Shown here piece after piece: positions 1 through 5,629 of a stretch of DNA of 5,714 nucleotides (positions within the stretch are counted from its first letter, which is position 1; every line of letters begins with the position of its first letter). This DNA comes from an uncultured Ruminococcus sp. GTDB lineage: Bacteria > Bacillota > Clostridia > Oscillospirales > Ruminococcaceae. The translations under genes were made by a program, and so were the position numbers. Under the pieces are notes generated by a model. It was not told where the DNA came from, searched no databases, and saw only the letters and a list, made by a program, of their open reading frames with translations. The stretch is from NCBI GenBank assembly GCA_946531975.1, contig CAMNAY010000124.1, positions 1-5,714 on the forward strand. The letters are read 5' to 3'.

Positions 1-1506
1 GTCAAGCTGTTCAAAGCTGACCATGTGTGCGGTCGCGTATTCATCGCCGAACACGGTTCTGTTCGGGATTTCATAGGAATCGGATGCATTCTCTGAACGA
101 AGTGCCTGACGGTAGTAGTAGCCGATGCAGTCTGCGATGAGTTTATGACCTCCGTTGCCGGGGTGAATGGTATCGCCGCTGCCGTATCTGGAATCCCAGT
201 CGAGGTTGCCCGCCTGAATCGCGCCCTTGCCGCTGATGACCGGCAGATCATAATTCTGACCGACCTTGATCATCCAGTCCTCATTGGTGCCCATGGATTT
301 CTGGCAGAGTGTGATGAGGACGACCGCGGGCTGATTCTCCTGCATCAGACACTTCTTGACGAGTGATTCATAGGATTTCTGGAAGCGGGCGCCGCCCTGA
401 TCGTTGACCGCGAATTCGATGAAGATAATATCGCAGTTATGCGAGAAAATATCCTTTTCTACGCGCATATTGCCGACCACAGAGGAGGTGCCAGCAACGC
501 CTGCATTGACAAAGCTGACGTTATTGCTCTGTCCGAAGGTCTGCTTGAAATACTCGTAGGAGAGGTTGACATAGCGGTTGGCTTCTGATGTTGCCGAGCC
601 GCCGCCGGTGATTGAACCGCCGATATAGCCGATTGTGACCTTCTCGCCGCTCTGCGCCTTCGCGATCTTTTCGCGGATGCGGGCGGTATTTCCGACCTGA
701 CGCAGACTGCCCTGAAGCGCCTTGAGATCATTCCCGGTTGCCTGTTCCTGATAATTGTCCCAGTCGCCCTTAATCGGGGTGATGACCGGGTACAGCAGTG
801 CGCGCTTCAGCAGTGTGAGGTCTGCGGCATTGATCCTGCCGTCGTTGTTGTAATCGGCACCCATTTCAATTTCGTCCGTTTTGCAGGCGAGATAATCCGC
901 CAGCATCCGGACATCCTCCGCGTCAACTGTCAGATTTCCGTTTGCATCGCCTTTTTTGATGGTCGCAGGCGCACCTTTTACGGTGACGCTGTCCACATAG
1001 AAATCCGTGAGAGACTTGGTGGTTTCAACGTAAATGTACAGATCCGTCGCACCTTCCGGAACGGTATAGGCATCATTGCTCAGAACGAGCCATTCGCCGC
1101 TTTCGGCGGTGTCGAGTGCGATCTGATCGTACTCGGCGGTGCCGGCAGCATTTTTGAATTGCAGTGAGAATTTCATCTCGGCAGCTTCGCCGCTGTCCTG
1201 ACGGACCGCAGCAGAAATCGCATAGGTTTCTCCGGCGCGCATCAGCGAGGATGCGTCACGCTGTGCGCCCTGCCATGCAGAGGTGCGGTTGCTGACAAAC
1301 AGACTGCAATTCTCGGTGTAGGACTGATCGGAAGTCCAGTTTGCTTCGGCGCCGCCTCTGCCGGAGAAGCTGTCGTTTGTGGTTTCAAATTCTGCAAGGA
1401 GCAGAGTCGCCGCAGAAGCTGGCTGCGCAGGAAATGCGGACAGGGCAGATGATGCGAGCAGCAGCCCCGTTGTGAACGCTGTGATTTTTTTCTTTGTCTG
1501 TTTCAT
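1..1506 (-). CDS. Secreted dockerin-containing SGNH/GDSL esterase with N-terminal CBM (C-terminus off window)
   Basis: Probable extracellular, cellulosome-attached carbohydrate esterase. Reading leftwards from ATG 1506, 502 codons stay open to the window edge, so the C-terminus is missing. Residues 1-32 form a signal peptide (KQTKKK, hydrophobic core, cleavage near PASA). Residues 36-178 resemble a CBM22/CBM4_9 jelly-roll (SLFVSNRTSAWQG, GETYAISA, FYVDSVTVKG). Residues 184-240 are a type I dockerin with two calcium loops: D187-N189-N191-D195-D198 and D218-N220-D222-N226-D229. Residues 290-470 are an SGNH hydrolase: block I GGSIT with nucleophile S298, block II NAGVAG with G336, block III AVND with N368, and block V DTIHP with D445 and H448. 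All catalytic positions are present. The start is fixed by GGGAGGA at 1513-1519, six bases upstream. Acetyl-xylan or related hemicellulose/pectin esterase activity is inference; the CE family cannot be assigned. It has its own promoter and lies 141 bp downstream of mntP. Confidence 0.93.
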   Translation of the reverse strand, partial: MKQTKKKITAFTTGLLLASSALSAFPAQPASAATLLLAEFETTNDSFSGRGGAEANWTSDQSYTENCSLFVSNRTSAWQGAQRDASSLMRAGETYAISAAVRQDSGEAAEMKFSLQFKNAAGTAEYDQIALDTAESGEWLVLSNDAYTVPEGATDLYIYVETTKSLTDFYVDSVTVKGAPATIKKGDANGNLTVDAEDVRMLADYLACKTDEIEMGADYNNDGRINAADLTLLKRALLYPVITPIKGDWDNYQEQATGNDLKALQGSLRQVGNTARIREKIAKAQSGEKVTIGYIGGSITGGGSATSEANRYVNLSYEYFKQTFGQSNNVSFVNAGVAGTSSVVGNMRVEKDIFSHNCDIIFIEFAVNDQGGARFQKSYESLVKKCLMQENQPAVVLITLCQKSMGTNEDWMIKVGQNYDLPVISGKGAIQAGNLDWDSRYGSGDTIHPGNGGHKLIADCIGYYYRQALRSENASDSYEIPNRTVFGDEYATAHMVSFEQLD

Positions 1507-1535
1507 TCTGAATCCTCCCGTTATTTGTATCGGAT

Positions 1536-1558
1536 GAATCTGTTGTGCAGACAGATTC
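1536..1558 (-). repeat. 8-bp perfect inverted repeat in the leader of the esterase gene
   Basis: GAATCTGT and ACAGATTC form a perfect 8-bp dyad around a 7-base centre. It lies a few bases downstream of the predicted transcription start (near 1564) and 17 bases upstream of the Shine-Dalgarno site. No T-tract follows, so it is not an intrinsic terminator. It could be a repressor operator or a stabilising 5' mRNA hairpin; the sequence alone does not decide. Confidence 0.5.
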
Positions 1559-1570
1559 CCTGACAATACC

Positions 1571-1599
1571 ATTATAACAGATCATTTTTGTACGGTCAA
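1571..1599 (-). promoter_or_regulatory. Sigma-A type promoter of the dockerin esterase gene
   Basis: On the minus strand, TTGACC (1594-1599) and TATAAT (1571-1576) are separated by exactly 17 bp. The predicted transcription start is near 1564, giving a leader of about 58 bases before ATG 1506. The site lies downstream of the mntP stop codon, so the esterase gene need not depend on read-through from mntP. The match to consensus is seen directly; activity is inferred. Confidence 0.8.
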
Positions 1600-1647
1600 T
1601 ACAGAATTTGCAGAAACACTGCATTTTTCTGCGTGTGATGACTGTGT

Positions 1648-2211
1648 TTATGTGTTCAAAATATGTGCGATAAAGATTTTTGCGCCGATGCCGATCAGCA
1701 GCAGTCCGCCGAGAACCTGTGCTTTGCCGGCGAACCACGTCCCGAAATGCTGCCCGATCCGCATGCCTGCGCTGCTGAGCAGCATGGTCACGATGATGAT
1801 GAGCGCGATTGCCGGAATCAGCGGAAAATCAGGAAATGCTGCAAAACTGATGCCCGCAGCGAGTGCGTCGATGCTGGTTGCGAAGCCCTGAAGCAGCAGC
1901 AGCGGGAGCGTCAGGCGGGCAGGGGATTCGTCCCCGTCGGGGTACAGTCCCTCGAACATCAGCTTTGCGCCGATGAACCCCAGCAGTACGAGCGCAATGA
2001 AGTGGTCAAAGGCGCAGATCACGCCCGCAAACATGCTGCCGAGCAGATAGCCCAGCAGCGGCATTGCTCCCTGCATGATGCCGAAGCACAGCCCGTCTGC
2101 GAGCAGCCAGCCTTTCCCCGCATGTTGTCTGCACAAGCCGTTTGTCATAGACACCGCACAGGCGTCCGCCGCCAGCCCGACTGCCAGCAGCCCGATCTCC
2201 GTAAAATGCAC
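1648..2211 (-). CDS. mntP: Putative manganese efflux pump MntP
   Basis: Inner-membrane exporter of Mn(II) of the MntP (DUF204, formerly YebN) family, protecting the cell from manganese excess. The product has 187 residues, the usual family length. Six hydrophobic segments are visible, at roughly 4-24, 36-58, 66-88, 101-123, 130-148 and 164-183. The two family signatures are present in matching halves: AADACAVSMTNGL with D16 in helix 1 and ATSIDALAAGISFA with D115 in helix 4; these acidic residues are the ones expected to carry the metal. The start is GTG at 2211, seven bases from GGAGGG (2219-2224). An ATG at 2218 touches the Shine-Dalgarno site directly and is in another frame, giving no MntP-like protein. 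It is transcribed divergently from the membrane-protein gene on its right. No yybP-ykoY manganese riboswitch fits in the short leader. Function is inferred from family membership. Confidence 0.93.
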   Translation of the reverse strand: MHFTEIGLLAVGLAADACAVSMTNGLCRQHAGKGWLLADGLCFGIMQGAMPLLGYLLGSMFAGVICAFDHFIALVLLGFIGAKLMFEGLYPDGDESPARLTLPLLLLQGFATSIDALAAGISFAAFPDFPLIPAIALIIIVTMLLSSAGMRIGQHFGTWFAGKAQVLGGLLLIGIGAKIFIAHILNT

Positions 2212-2239
2212 CGCGCATCCCTCCGTTCGTTGTAGGACT

Positions 2240-2248
2240 ATTGTAGCA
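2240..2248 (-). promoter_or_regulatory. Extended -10 promoter of mntP
   Basis: On the minus strand the sequence TGCTACAAT is an extended -10 element (TG, one base, TACAAT), 29 bases upstream of the GTG start. The nearest -35-like hexamer, CTGACA, is 21 bp away, too far for normal spacing, so the TG extension probably compensates. The predicted leader is only about 20 bases, just enough for the Shine-Dalgarno site. Confidence 0.55.
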
Positions 2249-2299
2249 TGTTTGCAGTGCGGAATTTGTCAGGCAGTGCGGCTGAGCCGAAAAGACCGA

Positions 2300-2320
2300 T
2301 CCGGCTGCTTGACAACCGGA
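2300..2320. repeat. Inverted repeat straddling the -35 box
   Basis: TCCGG (2300-2304) and CCGGA (2316-2320) are inverted 5-base arms separated by 11 bases, with the TTGACA hexamer lying between them. The geometry fits a repressor operator blocking RNA polymerase, but the arms are short and could occur by chance in GC-rich DNA. Confidence 0.25.
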
Positions 2321-2337
2321 CCCGTTTTATGTATAAT
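2309..2337 (+). promoter_or_regulatory. Perfect-consensus sigma-A promoter of the two-helix membrane protein gene
   Basis: TTGACA (2309-2314) and TATAAT (2332-2337) are both perfect and 17 bp apart. Transcription should begin near 2344, about 42 bases before ATG 2386. With a promoter this strong, control would be expected from a repressor or at translation. An inverted repeat (2300-2320) straddles the -35 box. Confidence 0.85.
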
Positions 2338-2347
2338 ATCAGTTGAC

Positions 2348-2389
2348 ATGTTTTGCATGAAAAAAGACAGAAAGCAGTGTGAAAAATGA
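2348..2389 (+). other. Possible 13-codon leader ORF overlapping the next start codon
   Basis: ATG 2348 opens a 13-codon frame (MFCMKKDRKQCEK) whose TGA stop overlaps the ATG of the downstream gene as ATGA at 2386-2389. An internal ATG at 2357 would give 10 residues. No good Shine-Dalgarno precedes either ATG, and ATG 2348 lies only a few bases from the predicted transcription start, so initiation would be near-leaderless. The downstream gene also lacks a strong Shine-Dalgarno, which makes translational coupling conceivable. It may equally be chance. Confidence 0.25.
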
Positions 2390-3066
2390 AAATCAGATAT
2401 CAGAATGAAAAACTGAGAAAGCGTGTGGAGGAAGATTCCGAGTTTTTCCCGATCAACGCTTTTTGCGTGCTGCTGGGGCTGACATTGTGTACGGTCAGTA
2501 TTGTCCTGACAGTCAGAGACATGTCAGCAGAAGGCTTGACAGGCATCAGCGGCTTTTGGAAAATCCTTTCCGAACAGCACCCGATCTGGCTTGCATTCGG
2601 AATCACGGCACTGATCTCCGGTGCAATCTGCATCAATCTGAGCCGCGGTCTCAATATGTTGAAGCATCTGCGTCCGGCATGCAGCAGCAAGCGGTATACG
2701 CCGGAGGAAATCGACGCAGAGGCAAACAGCCCCGATGCCAAATGGTATGCGGAGTATGATATATACGTTACGCCGAATGTTCTGATCGGCACAAACAGAG
2801 GTATGACCGTTGTTCAATACAGCGACATCCGGAAGGCATATATCCGCAGCCGGACTCATACGGAAACGAAATGGCATCCCGGAAGCATAAGGGGCTATTC
2901 CTTCCTGCGCAGCGGACCTACCAAAACGTATGAAACGGAGCGCCTCATCATCATTACCAAAAGGCACAGACGGCTTGTTCTGAGTGAAGACGATTATCTT
3001 TCCGTTGGGGCGATTCGGAAGATCCTCGAAGAAAAATGCGGACCGGACGTATGGAAGGAGAACTGA
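2386..3066 (+). CDS. Two-helix membrane protein of unknown function with a soluble C-terminal domain
   Basis: I do not recognise a named gene. The 226-residue product starts with a basic N-terminus (KLRKR). Two hydrophobic helices follow at about 22-43 and 66-86, joined by a loop of about 22 residues. A polar C-terminal region spans about 90-226. By the positive-inside rule, both ends should face the cytoplasm and the loop the outside. The C-terminal part (about 118-222) has alternating beta-like strands (YDIYVTPNVLIG, MTVVQYSDIRKAYI, ERLIIITKRHRRLVLS) and a final helix (VGAIRKILEE). This layout is reminiscent of the small membrane proteins with a PH-like or YcxB-like domain, but that is a weak structural guess. 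Only a poor ribosome site (AGAAAG-like) precedes ATG 2386, despite a perfect promoter. No terminator is visible before the aminotransferase promoter 36 bp downstream. Confidence 0.85.
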   Translation: MKIRYQNEKLRKRVEEDSEFFPINAFCVLLGLTLCTVSIVLTVRDMSAEGLTGISGFWKILSEQHPIWLAFGITALISGAICINLSRGLNMLKHLRPACSSKRYTPEEIDAEANSPDAKWYAEYDIYVTPNVLIGTNRGMTVVQYSDIRKAYIRSRTHTETKWHPGSIRGYSFLRSGPTKTYETERLIIITKRHRRLVLSEDDYLSVGAIRKILEEKCGPDVWKEN

Positions 3067-3102
3067 CTGGGATTTGCGATGCCGGTACTGAGCGCCGCGG
3101 AG

Positions 3103-3131
3103 TTGACAAAATCCCCGTTTTCTGGTATCAT
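3103..3131 (+). promoter_or_regulatory. Sigma-A type promoter of the aminotransferase gene
   Basis: TTGACA (3103-3108) and TATCAT (3126-3131) are 17 bp apart, 37 bases after the stop codon of the preceding gene. The predicted start of transcription is near 3138, leaving about 53 bases of leader before ATG 3191. The aminotransferase can therefore be transcribed alone, though read-through from upstream is possible. Confidence 0.75.
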
Positions 3132-3190
3132 ATATACAGCACCGCCGGAGAGATCGGCAGGCGTAAAATCGAATGAAAAGAGGAATTCCT

Positions 3191-4390
3191 ATGGCATTTC
3201 AGCCCTATCAGGCATCCATGCTCGCGCTGGGACAGGCGCCGTCCGTGATCCGCGAGACATTTGAATACGGCAACCGCCGTGCGAAGGAAATCGGCAGAGA
3301 GAATGTGTTTGACTTCAGTCTCGGCAATCCGAGCGTTCCGGCACCGGAGTCTGTCCACGACACGATGCGCCGCCTCATGGACGAAACGGATTCTGTTCTG
3401 CTGCACGGCTATACCTCGGCTGTCGGTGCCGAGCCGACCCGTCAGGCAATCGCGGACGACATCAACAAGCGCTTTCAGGCGGGGATTTCCGCAGCAGATA
3501 TCTATATGACCTGCGGCGCCGCGGCATCGCTGACCGTCACCCTGCATGCGATCCTCTGCCCCGGCGATACCTGCATGACCTTTGCGCCGTTTTTCCCGGA
3601 GTACCGCGTATTTGTTGAGGCGGCAGGCGCAAAGCTGACGGTTGTTCCGGCAGATCTTGATTCCTTCCAGATGAACCTTCCGGCATTTGAACAGCTCATC
3701 ACGCCGGAGACCAAGGCGGTCATTATCAATACGCCGAACAACCCCACAGGCGTTGTGTTCACCGAGGAGAATATCCGGAAGTTCTGCGAGATTCTTCGCG
3801 CCAAGGAAGCGGAGTACGGTCACCCGATCTATTTGCTTGCAGATGAGCCTTACCGTGAACTGGTGTACGATGCAAAGACCGTCGTGCCGTATCTCACAAA
3901 TCTGTATGACAATACCTTTGTGTGTTATTCGTTCAGCAAGTCGCTGTCACTGCCGGGCGAGCGTATCGGCTATATCGTCGTGTCACCGAAGATGAAGGAT
4001 AACCGGCTGGTTTATGCGGCTGTTTGCGGCTCCGGCAGAGCGCTGGGCTTCGTCTGTGCACCGAGCCTTGCACAGCGTGTCGTTGCTGAGAATGTCGGAA
4101 AGACATCTGATCTTTCGATCTACCGCAAAAACCGCGATCTGCTCTACAATTCGCTGACCGAATACGGCTATCGCTGCATCTATCCGGACGGCGCATTCTA
4201 TCTTTGGGTGCAGGCGCTGGAGCCGGATGCAAATGCATTCTGCAAGAAAGCGCGTGATTATGAGCTGCTGCTTGTGCCGTCGGATTCCTTCGGCTGCGAG
4301 GGCTTCATCCGGATTGCATACTGTGTTACGACCGAGATGATCGAGCGCAGCCTGCCGGCATTCAAAAAGCTTGCTGAATCTTATCGCTGA
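3191..4390 (+). CDS. PLP-dependent class I/II aminotransferase (aspartate aminotransferase-like)
   Basis: Cytoplasmic fold-type I pyridoxal-phosphate enzyme moving an amino group between an amino acid and a 2-oxo acid. The full core is visible in 399 residues, a normal family length: NNPTG at 183-187 with N184, ADEPY at 217-221 with D218 (pyridine nitrogen) and Y221, SFSKSLSLPGERIGY with Schiff-base lysine K250 and phosphate-binding R258, and R374 in GFIRIAY, the expected substrate-carboxylate arginine. I chose ATG 3191 because AGAGGA lies about six bases upstream. An in-frame ATG at 3173 would add six residues (MKRGIP) but has no good ribosome site. Proteins of this type in Clostridia are often labelled aspartate aminotransferase, but substrate cannot be read from sequence; alanine, aromatic or other amino acids are possible. 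The gene ends in a strong terminator and looks monocistronic or the tail of a two-gene unit. Confidence 0.94.
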   Translation: MAFQPYQASMLALGQAPSVIRETFEYGNRRAKEIGRENVFDFSLGNPSVPAPESVHDTMRRLMDETDSVLLHGYTSAVGAEPTRQAIADDINKRFQAGISAADIYMTCGAAASLTVTLHAILCPGDTCMTFAPFFPEYRVFVEAAGAKLTVVPADLDSFQMNLPAFEQLITPETKAVIINTPNNPTGVVFTEENIRKFCEILRAKEAEYGHPIYLLADEPYRELVYDAKTVVPYLTNLYDNTFVCYSFSKSLSLPGERIGYIVVSPKMKDNRLVYAAVCGSGRALGFVCAPSLAQRVVAENVGKTSDLSIYRKNRDLLYNSLTEYGYRCIYPDGAFYLWVQALEPDANAFCKKARDYELLLVPSDSFGCEGFIRIAYCVTTEMIERSLPAFKKLAESYR

Positions 4391-4407
4391 AATCTGATAT
4401 AAAATGA

Positions 4408-4459
4408 AAGCCATAGCACCTCTGAGAGATATTCAGGGGTACTATGGCTTGATTTTTTT
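4408..4459 (+). terminator. Intrinsic terminator after the aminotransferase gene
   Basis: Arms AAGCCATAG (4408-4416) and CTATGGCTT (4442-4450) pair perfectly. After one C/A mismatch, ACCTCTGA (4418-4425) pairs with TCAGGGGT (4433-4440), with one G/T wobble. The loop has 7 bases. A run of seven T follows at 4453-4459. It starts 18 bases after the stop codon and separates the aminotransferase from the GH5 unit. Confidence 0.9.
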
Positions 4460-4541
4460 GTTTCGGACATGTTTTCTGGAATCACCTTGGTGTGCGGGCG
4501 CAGATCAGGTTCTGATTTTACCATAAATGTGCGAAATACGC

Positions 4542-4571
4542 TTGAAAATTGTATGGGCGGTATGTTATAAT
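4542..4571 (+). promoter_or_regulatory. Promoter of the GH5 hydrolase gene
   Basis: TTGAAA (4542-4547) and TATAAT (4566-4571) are 18 bp apart, and a TG one base before the -10 makes it an extended -10 element. Predicted transcription start is near 4578, about 50 bases before ATG 4629. The 80 bases between the upstream terminator and this promoter hold only two short palindromes (CACC-TT-GGTG at 4483-4492 and ATCAG-GTT-CTGAT at 4504-4516) that could be regulator sites, with weak support. Confidence 0.75.
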
Positions 4572-4582
4572 GTAGTTGAAAA

Positions 4583-4597
4583 TCCGGCAGAGCCGGA
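4583..4597 (+). promoter_or_regulatory. 5' mRNA hairpin overlapping the upstream-ORF ribosome site
   Basis: TCCGGC (4583-4588) and GCCGGA (4592-4597) form a perfect 6-bp GC-rich stem with a 3-base loop, a few bases from the predicted 5' end of the GH5 mRNA. The 3' arm contains the first three bases of the GGAGGA ribosome site at 4595-4600. It could protect the 5' end or limit initiation at ATG 4607. Confidence 0.45.
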
Positions 4598-4606
4598 GGA
4601 AGCATC

Positions 4607-4642
4607 ATGAAAAATAGGGGAGATTCTTATGACGTTGACTGA
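4607..4642 (+). CDS. Possible 11-residue upstream ORF overlapping the GH5 start
   Basis: ATG 4607 has a very good ribosome site, GGAGGA at 4595-4600, six bases upstream. It opens an 11-codon frame (MKNRGDSYDVD) that stops with TGA at 4640-4642. It overlaps the first 14 bases of the GH5 reading frame in a different frame (+1 relative to GH5). The GH5 gene has its own ribosome site inside this mini-ORF. Ribosomes translating the mini-ORF would pass over the GH5 start, so it might couple to or compete with GH5 translation. Whether it is translated is unknown. Confidence 0.3.
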   Translation: MKNRGDSYDVD

Positions 4643-5582
4643 ACTGGGATTCCGCAAGGGCGTCAACCTTGGCGGCTGGATGTCGCAGTGCGATTATTCA
4701 CAGGAGCGCCTTGACACCTTCATCACTGAGCCGGACTTTGCACAGATTGCTGCATGGGGATTTGACCATGTGCGCCTGCCCGTGGACTTCAACCTCTTTC
4801 AGGAGAAGGACGGCAGTCTGATCGAGGCAGGGTTTGTGCGCCTTGACCGTGCGGCTGCACTCGCAGAAAAATACGGTCTGAAGCTGGTGCTTGATCTCCA
4901 CAAGACACAGGGCTTCTCATTCGATGCGGGTGAGAATGAAGCAGGATTTTTCGACAGCATTCGCTATCAGGAGCTGTTTTATCAGCTCTGGGAAGCATTT
5001 GCCAAACGGTACGGAAATCAGCCCGGACAGATTGTCTTTGAGCTGCTGAACGAAGTCACGGATCCGTCCTTTATCGAGGCGTGGAACCGCATCGCAAATG
5101 CATGCGTGACACGGATCCGTCAGTATGCACCGGAAACCCTGATTCTGGTCGGCAGCTATCACAACAACGGTGCCCGCGAGGTTCCTGCGCTTGATCCGCC
5201 TGCCGATGACCGCGTGATCTACAATTTCCACTGCTATGAGCCGCTTGCATTTACGCATCAGGGTGCTTTCTGGGTCGATGCATTCCCGCAGGACCGCCGG
5301 ATTCCTTTCGCGGAGAGCGGTACGACCGAGGCTTACTTTGAGGAGCTGTTTGCAGATGCGATTGCCAAGGCAGAGCAGGAGCATACCTCCCTTTACTGCG
5401 GCGAATACGGTGTGATTGACATTGTGCCGGCAGAGGATGCGCTGGAGTGGTTCCGTGCCATCCACGCAGTATTTGAGCGGCATCAGATCCCGCGCTGCGT
5501 CTGGAGCTACAAGCAGATGAATTTCGGCATTGCCGATGCTCATATGGATTCTGTGCGTGAGGAACTGCTGAAGCTTCTGTAA
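4629..5582 (+). CDS. Glycoside hydrolase family 5 enzyme, apparently cytoplasmic
   Basis: Retaining glycoside hydrolase of the GH5 (cellulase A) clan, cleaving beta-linked glucan, mannan or related chains. The 317-residue product is a bare catalytic (beta/alpha)8 domain. The eight positions usually conserved in GH5 are all seen: R49 (HVRLPVDF), H91 (LDLHK), N141 and acid/base E142 (LLNEVTDP), H201 and Y203 (NFHCYEP), nucleophile E259 (YCGEYGV) and W292 (CVWSYK). There is no signal peptide, CBM or dockerin, so it should stay in the cytoplasm and act on imported oligosaccharides, in contrast to the secreted esterase on the left. ATG 4629 is supported by AGGGGAG (4616-4622), six bases upstream, and by the family-typical N-terminus (GVNLGGW at 11-17). 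Subfamily and substrate cannot be decided by eye; endoglucanase, beta-glucosidase-like and exo-glucanase activities all occur. It has its own promoter and a hairpin terminator eight bases after the stop. Confidence 0.94.
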   Translation: MTLTELGFRKGVNLGGWMSQCDYSQERLDTFITEPDFAQIAAWGFDHVRLPVDFNLFQEKDGSLIEAGFVRLDRAAALAEKYGLKLVLDLHKTQGFSFDAGENEAGFFDSIRYQELFYQLWEAFAKRYGNQPGQIVFELLNEVTDPSFIEAWNRIANACVTRIRQYAPETLILVGSYHNNGAREVPALDPPADDRVIYNFHCYEPLAFTHQGAFWVDAFPQDRRIPFAESGTTEAYFEELFADAIAKAEQEHTSLYCGEYGVIDIVPAEDALEWFRAIHAVFERHQIPRCVWSYKQMNFGIADAHMDSVREELLKLL

Positions 5583-5590
5583 AAAATATC

Positions 5591-5623
5591 AACGCCCGCT
5601 TCACGATGCGTGAGGCGGGCGTT
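5591..5623. terminator. Shared terminator hairpin between convergent genes
   Basis: A 15-bp stem (one G/T wobble, otherwise perfect) with a 3-base ATG loop, outer arms AACGCCCGC and GCGGGCGTT. It begins 8 bases after the GH5 stop and lies 6 bases after the stop of the minus-strand gene on the right. Read on the minus strand it is followed by GATATTTTTT, a good U-tract; on the plus strand only GTTT follows. It is therefore best suited to the minus-strand gene but may end both transcripts. Confidence 0.85.
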
Positions 5624-5629
5624 TGCGGT

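Noticed and set aside
145..366. 73-codon plus-strand frame within the esterase region
   Set aside because: It lies opposite the SGNH catalytic domain, which is continuous on the minus strand. No ribosome site or family match.
1610..1632. Hairpin GCAGAAA / TTTCTGC just downstream of mntP, a possible terminator
   Set aside because: The stem is A/T-rich with a 9-base loop and no T-tract follows on the minus strand, so it is not a convincing intrinsic terminator.
1695..1910. CAGCAG/GCAGCAGC-type repetitive triplets within mntP
   Set aside because: They are leucine and alanine codons of transmembrane helices read on the other strand, not a true repeat element.
1663..2235. Long plus-strand open frame antisense to mntP
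   Set aside because: Composition is rich in Q, C, R and H, with no domain and no ribosome site. It is the complement of a clear MntP gene.
3173..3190. Earlier in-frame ATG for the aminotransferase (adds MKRGIP)
   Set aside because: No suitable Shine-Dalgarno precedes it, while ATG 3191 has AGAGGA at ideal spacing; those bases are better read as the ribosome site.
3128..3823. 231-codon minus-strand frame antisense to the aminotransferase
   Set aside because: It has no recognisable motif and lies opposite a complete enzyme with all catalytic residues; a shadow frame in GC-rich coding DNA.
4483..4516. Two short palindromes upstream of the GH5 promoter
   Set aside because: Arms of 4-5 bases are expected by chance; mentioned with the promoter but not strong enough to call operators.
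4917..5543. 208-codon minus-strand frame antisense to the GH5 gene
   Set aside because: Same reasoning: the plus strand encodes an intact GH5 domain and the antisense product has no protein-like motifs.
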